Positions 55,802-64,000 of a stretch of DNA of 64,000 nucleotides are shown here, in pieces. Position 1 is the first letter of the stretch, and every line of letters starts with the position of its first letter. Both the position numbers and the translations under genes were made by a program. The notes under the pieces were generated by a model. The model ran no database searches and was not told where the DNA came from. It worked only from the letters and a program-made list of their open reading frames with translations. The stretch is from Acanthococcus lagerstroemiae (lineage: Eukaryota; Arthropoda; Insecta; Hemiptera; Eriococcidae), in the NCBI GenBank assembly GCA_031841125.1, contig CM063114.1, forward strand, positions 44,413,574 to 44,477,573, in the 5' to 3' direction.

Positions 55802-56620
55802 CTGCCGTAAACCGAGGTGACTTTGCCGAAAATTTTGGGGTTTTCAGACTTTGAACAGCTGTAACGCGTGATCTATTGGAGATACAGGAAATCTAAAAAC
55901 AGTTCCGAATTGGTTGGAGCTTCGGGGATAAGATTAGCTAGGGAATCAAAATCTAGGAATCAAAATTTCCCTCTCCCACTCCCCTCCCAGAAAGGCTTAA
56001 AGATAAATCGGCAAAGTTACCTGCGCATGTGGTGACATTGCGGTACGTAAGAAATGCATAGAAAATGAGTGAAAATGTTCAAAATTTATTACGCAAGGCC
56101 ATAAGAACGAAAGAAAAATTGCAATTCAAGTTGAATTACGTCTTCGGGGAAGCTATATATTCCTCAGGATTCAATGAGCTCAGGTAAAACTCTTGATGGC
56201 AGAAAATTTCACTCAATCAAAATCATCCTTCAGAGGATAGTGAAATATTCATTTCTTCTATTTTGATATCGTTTGTCCTCCCAGATTCCGACGGATATCA
56301 TTATCTGTTTTGTGAAGATAATTATAAATTGTTTCAACTGGTATCTTGTATGTGGCTGAAGCTTCGGCTCTGGTCATGTCATATCACCATTTCGAATTTT
56401 CTGTCAGACACTCTTCAAGTGTTTCTCGAGTATGATCAGAATAGGTGCGACATCTTACATGACTTCTGTTTATATGTTCTTGGTATCTCACAACAACATC
56501 AAATGACATGTTGGTAAATTCAAAACTCAAAACTACCTCGCGAATATAGCGAAAGCTCGCGAATTGTAACTTTTCAAACTGATAAAAAAATTGGCATACG
56601 GCAAAGTCAACCCAAGGCAG
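55802..56620 (-). mobile_element. Decayed pogo-type element, about 820 bp
   Basis: CTGCCGTAAACCGAGGTGAC then TTTGCCG at the left is loosely mirrored by CGGCAAAGTCAACCCAAGGCAG at the right. The CCGTAAACC terminus resembles the TA-flanked MITE at 24164. A pipsqueak/pogo-type helix-turn-helix remnant lies inside on the minus strand. Borders are approximate. Confidence 0.5.
56258..56509 (-). pseudogene. Pipsqueak/pogo-type DNA-binding remnant (transposase N-terminus)
   Basis: The minus strand from ATG 56509 reads MSFDVVVRYQEHINRSHVRC, then YSDHTRETLEECLTENSKW, then a stop. After a frame change it continues TRAEASATYKIPVETIYNYL. The second part matches the helix-turn-helix core of pipsqueak-type domains (pattern SxxxAAxxYxIPxxTLxxxL) found at the N-terminus of pogo/Tigger-like transposases. 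The stop and frameshift make it a fossil. No DDE catalytic region is seen downstream. Confidence 0.55.
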
Positions 56621-56815
56621 TTTTTTGCTTATACCTTGTGATTGCAGACTGGAAAATGCCTAGACCTACACATCCTTGGAAAGCTTAGAGTTCAGACTTT
56701 AAAATGATAACACAGTAATTTTTCTGTGAGCGCCTGATTGGATTCCACAGACCTTATATTTATCAGGTTACTATTTCGGAACTTTTTGTGGGCTTGAAAC
56801 ACAGCCTGCCTTTGT

Positions 56816-57051
56816 CAGGGACGAAAATAAGGAGGGGAAAGTACGGGAGAAGCCTGCCCCCAAGCCTCCGTCGAAGTTGGGAATTTTTATAAATGAATTA
56901 AAAGTTGAAAAAATCCAACAAGTCGAAAGGTTTTTTTTTTTTGCGCCAATACAAACATATTTTGATTGATACTTGGGAATTTTGATTTGAGTCAGTTGAG
57001 AATTTAACAAGTTTTGCCCCTTCACAATAGACTTTTCTTGCTACGTCCCTG
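56816..57051. mobile_element. hAT-type MITE, CAGGGACG family, copy 2
   Basis: Begins CAGGGACGAAAATAAGGAGG and ends TTGCTACGTCCCTG. The interior (AAAGTTGAAAAAATCCAACA) matches the copy at 59900. No clear target duplication. Confidence 0.7.
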
Positions 57052-58401
57052 CTGCACATTTTATTCTAAAAACAGTTTTTTCAAACTTCTTACTTCCTTC
57101 ATGTCTAATAACAAATATAAGAGAAACGCATTTATTTTTCCATAAGGAAAAGGGGGGAAGGGAGTCGATATGCAACGGGTTAATACTACCTGTTCTAGCT
57201 TACATTTTCAGGATCTTACCTCCCATAAAGCCCAGCTCTGCTCAAAATTCAAAAGGCAGAAGAATAAGGAGTAGGTACTCTAGATCCTACATTTGTGTTT
57301 TTCGATTTGTAAAATGGTGCCTGAGTAACCAAACTTAGAGTCCTAGTACTTAGTGCCCACTATATAATTCACGGGCATTCCCCCCCCCCCATCCCCGTTG
57401 AATTTGATAACAAACTGACCTCAGTATAAGGAGCGATGAACTAGAGAAATCTTTTATTTCATATTTGTAATGAATTCGGGGAAGTATTGTCGTACCCATT
57501 CCTATGCCGACTTCTTTTCAATACCCTCCCTCGTAGATACCCAGTTTTAAATTTAAAGTAAAAAAATATCAAAAACGATTGAGTGGGTATTAAATGTCCA
57601 TAATAATATATATAATCCAAAGATGGGTAAAATCTTCCAAAAATAGAGATGGTTAAAATCCAGATTCCCTTGAAATATTTAATTTGGAGAGAAAATCCAA
57701 AATCCTCTTCAGAAAAGTATTTAAAATCCGAATTTCGAGGAGGTGGATAATGAAATGCTAAAATGGACAACATTGTACAGATTCCTCTTCATGAAGCATT
57801 CAGATCAAAATCCAAAATTTAGATTTTCATAGGTAATTTTGAATTTTAAAATCTTGAAGGACTTAAATCCTGCACATCTCTGATACAATATTTAAAATTT
57901 TTTTTAGCTCCCGTTCCCCACCTCCCTTTTCTGCCACAGCTTCAAATTCAGAATCAGTAATGTTACAAACTGTATCAATGACTTGACGATTTGATATTTT
58001 ATGTCCTCCATCAGGGATGGGCAGGATTTAAATCCCTTCCCTTAGAATTTTAAAATCCAGATTTCTCATAACCTGATAACCCAAACTGTAAATTTTTGTT
58101 TAAAATGTTTTTGGAGGATTTTGCATATTTATATGAAATATTTTTCAAGTAAAAATTTTATTTCATATTTAAATCTTTCTTTTTTAACTTTATCAGTCTG
58201 TTCGGAGCCTAAAATCCAAAATTTTCAAAATCCCGATTTTGGAATTTGACCTTAAACTTTTTTCAAGGATTCAAGGTGGGTTTTGAATTTTGATCTTGAA
58301 TTTTACAAAGAATTTTGAATTCTGGATCTCAATCCTCTTTTTGTACCATTTTGCCTATTCATGTCCATAATGTACAATACAAACATTTTGTTGCATTTCC
58401 A
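57052..58401. repeat. AAAATCCAAATTT-word rich stretch
   Basis: From about 57540 on, variants of AAAATCCARATTT, TTTAAAATCC and AATTTTAAAATC recur on both strands, continuing at 58950-59000. Low-complexity decayed repeat; no gene supported. The first 480 bases show nothing definite. Confidence 0.45.
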
Positions 58402-58830
58402 CAGGGTATCTACAGAAACTGGAAAATAAAATTAAGTACTTTTTCAGGACCCTTTGCAGGACTACAGCCGGTATATTTTTCATCTTTTCCCGAGTGTGCA
58501 AACCTTTTTTTTTGGTTTCCAATTGTTTTATCCCCTTTACCCTTCCCTCCTTTTTACTCCTCCACTTCCTCTCTCCTTGTGAATAATAAACATTCTCATT
58601 CATTGTGTTAGACAATAATAATAATAATTATTGTTATTAAAAATTATAATTTTTTAGAACGAACGTAGATTTTTCAGGGGTGTGGTTTTAAAAATATGTA
58701 CTAACAAAATTAAAGGACTTTTCAATTTTTTTTTTTAAATTTCAGCCCTTTTTAGGACTTTTAGAACCTACTTTCAAAATTCAGGACTTTTCAAGACTTG
58801 AAAGACTTTTCAGCACCAGTAGATACCCTG
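58402..58830. mobile_element. hAT-type MITE with CAGGGTATCTAC ends, 429 bp
   Basis: CAGGGTATCTACAG at the left and AGTAGATACCCTG at the right are inverted repeats. Repeated AGGACTTTTCA words lie inside the right arm and TTTTTCAGGACC in the left. No target duplication is visible. Confidence 0.75.
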
Positions 58831-59164
58831 CCCCGTCATACCTCCCTTAGATCCCACAATATTATGAATTCAGAATCAAAATAATACTAAAACAATATGT
58901 TACTTGAAAAATATATAATTTGAGGTTGGTAATTTGGTACAGTTCAGATCCTTTAGAATTTTCAAATCTAAATTATTTAAAATCCAAATTTTAATTTTAC
59001 ATAAATGCTTTTTTGAGATTTTCTGCATTTGGATTTTTAATTCTTGTTAGGTTGTGTACAAGACCGAATCATTTGTTCTCTTTCTTCTTGCTCCAAAATA
59101 TATTTTTCCTTACTTTCTCTATCATCAGCCTGCTTATATGGTGTCCCTTTGAGTTTCAACCGTC

Positions 59165-59607
59165 CAGGGACGTACTGAAAAGTTCTTCCGGGGAGGGGGG
59201 GGGGTAAAAATTGTGAGCGTTCCAACTAACTAACTAACTGAACTCAAAATTTCCAAGTCTCAAAGAATCAATGCAAAAGAAAAACTTTTGATTGATTTAT
59301 TGGATTTTCCCATCTTCTCAACTCAATTCCCGAAAGTGTTGAAGCAAGAAAAAAAAAGAAAGAACAACAACTTTTAATTGACTTATTGGATTTTTCCAAC
59401 TGATGCTGACTCAATTCGAAATTCCCAACTATCGCAAAGCAAAAAAAAAAAAAATACATTTTGACTTGGATTTTCCCAAATTTTTAACTCAATTCCCAAT
59501 TGTCGAAGAAGCAAGCTAGAAAAAAAAAAAAAAAAAAAAAAAAGAACTTTTGACTTGTTGGACCTTCCCAACTCTGCCTGACCTACTCCCCTATCGGTAC
59601 GTCCCTG
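59165..59607. mobile_element. hAT-type MITE, CAGGGACG family, copy 3, perfect target duplication
   Basis: Begins CAGGGACGTACTGAAAAG and ends TATCGGTACGTCCCTG. The octamer CAACCGTC stands on both flanks (59157-59164 and 59608-59615). The interior holds several A-rich runs separated by CAACTCAATTCCC words. The right flank continues into a BEL/Pao integrase frame. Confidence 0.9.
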
Positions 59608-59626
59608 CAACCGTCATACTACTATG

Positions 59627-59850
59627 CGACATCGAAAAAATGCCAAAACATACACTGCAGTAATTTGCTTGTTACACCCTAAAGCGGTACATCTTGAAAT
59701 TGTAGATCTATCCACCGCAGCATTCACAGCTACCCTCGCTCGCTCTTAAGCAGAAGAAGAATTCCTTCAGGCATTTACTCCGACAGTGGTTCCACCTTTG
59801 TCTGTGTAAAAACTGAATTAGACAACGAGAAGTTAGAGCAGATTTTGCAG
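59627..59850 (+). pseudogene. BEL/Pao retrotransposon integrase remnant, frameshifted
   Basis: The plus strand reads KNAKTYTAVICLLHPKAVHL then EIVDLSTAAFTATLARS and a TAA at 59747-59749. In another frame from 59749 it continues RRRIPSGIYSDSGSTFVCV. The order KAVHLE...DLST.AF, then IP...YSD.G..F, is that of the Pao-type integrase core; the Asp in YSD is one catalytic acidic residue. One frameshift and a stop make it dead. Upstream and downstream retrotransposon sequence is not recognisable, partly because MITEs stand on both sides (59165-59607, 59900-60101). Confidence 0.75.
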
Positions 59851-59899
59851 GTCAGTCAACCCTCTCTTGCTATAATCATCCGTATTTCCATTGAGCAGT

Positions 59900-60101
59900 C
59901 AGGGACAAAAATAAGGGGGCATGCCCCCGAGCCTCTGCCGGAGTTCGAAAATTTTAGTAGATGGATCAAAAGTTGGAAAAATCCAACATGTCGAAATAGG
60001 CAATGCAAAAAAATTTGATACTTGAGAATTTTGACTTGAGTCATCAGTTGGGAATACAACAATTTTTGCTCCTCCAGAGAAAATTCTTCGCTTCGTCCCT
60101 G
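59900..60101. mobile_element. hAT-type MITE, CAGGGAC family, copy 4, with target duplication
   Basis: Begins CAGGGACAAAAATAAGGGGG and ends TTCGCTTCGTCCCTG. The flanking octamers TGAGCAGT (59892-59899) and TGAACAGT (60102-60109) agree at 7 of 8. The interior (AAAAGTTGGAAAAATCCAAC) matches the copy at 56816. Confidence 0.85.
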
Positions 60102-60129
60102 TGAACAGTAGTACCCTTATTTTTCCTTC

Positions 60130-60750
60130 ACGAAACAGTTCTCTAGTAACGCATATAGACCGTAAGACTGCACCCGTTCTGGTCGGAGACAACAAGCTGG
60201 ATAATTGAGTGACGATACATTTTAGCTCATCGACGGCGTATGTCAGTTCGCCGACGATTTCAATTTTGAATTTTGCCCCGTCATTTTCACTACGCAGTCG
60301 TGTCGAGGATGCTCGGAGTACACTTCGCGACGATGCGTACAAATGTATAAAGTTTTAAAGTCTTCGCATTCCGCGTCTATGCTGATTGGAGTGTTGCCCT
60401 CTAAGTTCCACGGTCAGCGTATCGAATTTCCTGTGTAGGGGAGGTCGCGAAAATTCCTGCGTTATAACCTAGATTTTGGTAAATATTTTTTACTTCCGCT
60501 GTTGCCACGTATACCCTCTCAGCTGGGAAACTGGGTTACTGCGTACTCAGTTGGGCGAAGCATCATCTCACGCGTTCGCTCTTGAACTTCCTCCTCGCTT
60601 TTCAGTTTCATTTCGATCGAAAAATGGAGAGACGGGGGAGAAGGAACGAAAGTCGACACGTGACATGCCGAAATTTGTTAACGGGAAGTCGAACTCGTTG
60701 GCGACCCTTTTCCAGTGTCCGGCCAGTCGCATTTGATAACAATATTGTAA
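60130..60750. promoter_or_regulatory. CpG-bearing segment, possible promoter and first exon
   Basis: Marked rise in GC and CpG against the surroundings. On the plus strand an ATG at 60624 opens 41 codons (MERRGRRNESRHVTCRN...) ending exactly at a donor-like ATT|GTAAGA (60746/60747). On the minus strand a frame stays open from 60342 to 59899 without an early ATG. A first exon or a retrotransposon fragment are both possible; no family was recognised. Confidence 0.3.
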
Positions 60751-61438
60751 GAGAATTTCATTTTTGAGATCTTACTTGGTTCGGAAATTTTGTGGTTGAA
60801 ATTCATAGGGTGTTCTAGAGTCAGTGGAGGAGACGTAGGCTACACTTTCAAAATGTATCTGATTGATAGAATTAGTTTGCAAAAATTGCTATTCGGGTAG
60901 TAAATTCGGGGGGTTTGAAAACCAGCGACCCAAAAACGTCATGCTTATCAGAGTTGCATGGAAATACTTTTGTCTGTCTTAATTTTCAGTGCAGCCTAGG
61001 GTGCAACGAGAAACCTAGTCTCATACGGATTAGTACAGTAGTCGACTACAGGTCTCCAACAGATGCTCGAAGGACATGAAGGTTTGATCTTCCAACAGTT
61101 TCGAATTCAATTAAAACGAGCTCTGGAATAAATCTTTTAAAATCGACCCAGTGTTACGCAACAAGAGAAGAAAGAAAGCGTTTTTCGCACAGCTGGAATC
61201 ATTTCTTTCACGATCTTCTATTCAATAGTTTTTCTTAAATGTTGTCAAATTTCCAATGAAAATATCACCTCACCATTGCTACTTCATTCCTAATAGATCA
61301 TCTGGAAAGTAATCACTTTCTTCCCTCGGAAGGAAAATGCTGATTTCTCTCCCTGTATTATCGCGTGAACATTATCATTACACTAGGCTAAACTGATGTA
61401 GAATATTAAACTTTCTGAGTATGTTTTGATCAAACTTT
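60751..61438. other. Intergenic, no feature recognised
   Basis: No coding or repeat structure that I can define. If the ATG frame at 60624 is a first exon, this would be its first intron. Confidence 0.3.
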
Positions 61439-61840
61439 CAGGGTGTCTAACCGTCATTTAAGTCATTTATTTTGAAAACTGGTCATTTAAGTCATTTAAG
61501 GTCTTTATTTTCAATCATAGCCATTTAAAAAATTGAAAATCAGCAAATTATACCTTGAAAGAGAGAGCACAGAATTTCGAATTGGAAATTTCTATTATAA
61601 TGACGAGGGTTGCAATTTTTATGCGAATGCATATTTTCATCTATGGCGTATATTCCAGAAGCTTTAAAAGATCTTCACGAATCACAGAATTCTGAGTCAA
61701 ATGAGCAGCACTTCGTTTTGCATATTTCGCATATTTTGGCATTTACCAGTTAGCGCATTCTTAGCATTCATAGCAAACTGAAAAAAAAGGGTCATTTGAA
61801 GGTCATTTCTTTTCAAAATTCGATTTCGTTAGACAGCCTG
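61439..61840. mobile_element. hAT-type MITE with CAGGGTGTCTAAC ends, about 400 bp
   Basis: CAGGGTGTCTAACCGTCATTT at the left and CGTTAGACAGCCTG at the right are inverted repeats with one extra change near the tip. TCATTTAAGTCATTTAAGG words inside the left arm are echoed by GGTCATTTGAAGGTCATTT in the right. Confidence 0.65.
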
Positions 61841-61879
61841 ATGACTTTATTCGTTTCGTTTTTACGTTTATTTCCACCC

Positions 61880-64000
61880 CTTATTAATTCCGTTCATTCT
61901 TTCTGTCCTTCTAGTCTTCATATTTACCTAGTTCAGCGCCTTAGAGTATTCTCTCTTTAGGTATTTTGAATGTAGGTAGATCCAACATTGTTTAAGACTC
62001 CTGTACATTTCATAGATTGTTTTAGAGTTCAGATTCGTCCAAATCCTTCTAGATTTGTGGGAGTCTCGTTAAAATGCCTCAAGACTTGTTCAAAATTTGC
62101 CGAGACTCTTCCAGACTTGTTAATCCATACATGATTCAGGGTGGTATTCACGACCCTTTTTCTCTTATTTCTACTTACCACCCGAATTCTACGGAGTTCC
62201 ACCAAATTACCACCCAAATTTCCTATTAAGGTATGAGTCATTTTAAGACGCTTTCAGCGTTCAGACTTGATTAAGACTTATCTAGAAAGACTTGCTCAGA
62301 CTCTTCGAGTTGTAAGGACTTGTTGAATCATTAAGACTCGTTGGATCTTGAGACTCGTTTAAGACTCTTCTGTTAATTTTCACTAGGAGAAAGGTGAGAG
62401 TAGAACAAATCGATGACTTTTTTCTCCTTCTTCTGCTAAAATCGAAGATTTTCAGGTGAAAAAAGAATAATTCTTCAAAAAAAAAAAAAGTTGTAACATG
62501 AAACTTTTCTTTGAGGCGAAATTTGTTGTTCCTCAAGATCGCCTCTGTTGCTTAAGGACCCGTATATGGCTTATTACGGCGCATCTAGGCTTCTTCAAGA
62601 CTGTTCAAACCTCTTCTAAATTTGATTCAGACTTTTCAAAACTCTTTCAGACTAGTTGAATACCTTCAGGCTTGTTTAAATTTAGAAAAACCTAAAAAGT
62701 TTATTGTTAGGAATAAAATTTATATTATCATAGCACCCCCTGCCCCGCTATGCACATTATTGTGCGAGCATAAGGGGCTCCTCTAATACAGCTTAGCAAT
62801 AATAAAAACAAAAGAAACACACCAATTTAAGATTAATTTTTTAGAACTTATTTACAACTCGCTACAACTTCCAGACTTGTGCAGGACTCTTAGTTTTGAT
62901 TAAGACAATTTGAGACCCGCTCAAATCGGTAAAGTCTCTTCCAATTTCTCTCAGACTTGCTCAAGATTGTTCAACACGTAGTTAACATTGTTTAATATTC
63001 TTCAAAACTTGCTAAGGTTATTCAAAATTCGTCTGAGGTATATTAGAGCTCTTTCAGACATAATTTGGACTCTTCAAGACGCATTAAAAGTGATTTCAGA
63101 CCCGCTGTAGTATTTGAGTGGGACTTGGCAAAACTAATCTAGGGCTGGGACAAACCAAGACTTTCTGACTCTTGATAATTCATCCAGAGTTGATTAAGAC
63201 TCTTCTAAATTCCTTTTAAACTTGCTATAATCCACTTAATTTGTTTCAGACCTGTTTGAGACTCGTCAGGACTCATACAGGTCGTCTGATGGACTTGAGG
63301 CTCTTTGAGGTTCTTAAGATTCTCCCAAATTTTCCGGAACTTGTTTCAAACTACATTTATCATGTTTCGACCAGGGTAGATATTGCTCATTTCATTTAGG
63401 GAGGGAGGGGGCATTTCATATCGATTCTTTTTTAGAATTTAAGATTTTTGAGACAAAAAACATTTTTCGTGAAAACGCTAAAATTTTCTTCACGGTCAAT
63501 TATTATTAGTTTTTGTTTTTTTTTGGGGGGGGGGGAGGAGTGGGAGGAGCTCCAACAAAACTCGTTTGATGTATGTTAAGACTTTTTCAGGTATAATTAG
63601 AGCTTCAAGACGCGTGATTGTAGGTCCACTAGACGCTTCACGAGTCGTATTAGAACTCGTTAAGACATTTCTGAACCGAATTAGGACTTTTGGAACACAT
63701 CCAGACTCTTATGAAACCCTTAAAACCTCATGCAGACTTGATTAAGACCTTCCTATACTTCTTTTAGATTTGCTAAAATCCACTTAAATTGTTTCTGTTC
63801 TATTTTTGACTCTTCGAGATCCATCCAAATTGTCCAAGAGACGTGAAGGCTTATCCAGATGGACTTGAAACTTGTTAAGGCTTTTGAAGGTTTTCAGGAC
63901 TTTTCCAGGCTTGATCAAGACTTTTTAAGACTTTTTCAGACGTGTTTGAAACTCTGAAGACTAGTTCAAGTCTCGTGAAAGCAAAACACACTGAGGCTTA
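61880..64000. repeat. Diffuse degenerate repeat, GACTTGTTCAAGACTC type (block 4, runs off the window)
   Basis: Dense variants of AGACTTGTTCAAGACTCTT, TTAAGACTCTTC and CTCTTCAGACTTG fill the region at irregular spacing, with G-rich runs at 63402 and 63522. It is the longest block and continues to the window edge. Orientation matches block 2 and is opposite to block 1. The open frames here carry no recognisable protein. Confidence 0.65.

Noticed and set aside
59899..60342. 147-codon minus-strand frame
   Set aside because: Starts at TTG and its second half is translation of the hAT MITE at 59900-60101. The first half may be part of an unknown exon or element but cannot be supported as a gene.

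Overview
This is 64 kb of AT-rich eukaryotic nuclear DNA containing one 500-base assembly gap. GT-AG introns, large repeat-filled introns, hAT-, pogo- and BEL/Pao-type transposon remnants and the two conserved genes all point to an arthropod, most likely an insect. A hemipteran such as a mealybug is my guess, from general look only. Coding density is very low and most short open frames are noise.

Three protein-coding genes can be supported. (1) RBM42, an RNA-binding protein with one RRM, lies on the minus strand from 10043 to 7786 in six exons. All exon phases join and give 402 residues. A degenerate duplicate of its last exon sits about 0.6 kb downstream. (2) A homocysteine S-methyltransferase lies on the plus strand from 12270 to 38324. 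Its five exons give 321 residues and are spread over 26 kb by introns of 10.8, 7.8, 0.1 and 6.4 kb. The zinc-binding cysteines are present. RBM42 and this gene are divergent, with start codons 2.2 kb apart. (3) A gene with no family I recognise lies on the minus strand from 5246 to 3932. A 17-residue hydrophobic leader exon is joined to one long exon, giving a probable secreted protein of 366 residues.

Transposon protein remnants are a hAT transposase piece inside a bounded 1.37 kb hAT copy (27675-29045), a pipsqueak/pogo-type helix-turn-helix piece (56258-56509), and a frameshifted BEL/Pao integrase piece (59627-59850).

The rest is repeat. There are many inverted-repeat (MITE-like) elements, several with visible 8-bp target duplications (10173, 6107, 27675, 59165, 59900). 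There are tandem duplications (538-889, 2810-2995, 7001-8165, 15830-17640, 24780-25180) and a nested array of palindromic units (19612-22252). A 3.2 kb inverted repeat has arms of about 300 bases (51343-54509). GTTACCC-rich minisatellites lie at 41.4-42.25 kb. Four blocks of a diffuse degenerate AAGACT/GAGTCTT repeat occur, two of them in introns of the methyltransferase. CpG-bearing stretches at 43.7-44.15 kb and 60.13-60.75 kb look like promoter/first-exon sequence of genes I cannot complete. No tRNA, rRNA or CRISPR array was found.
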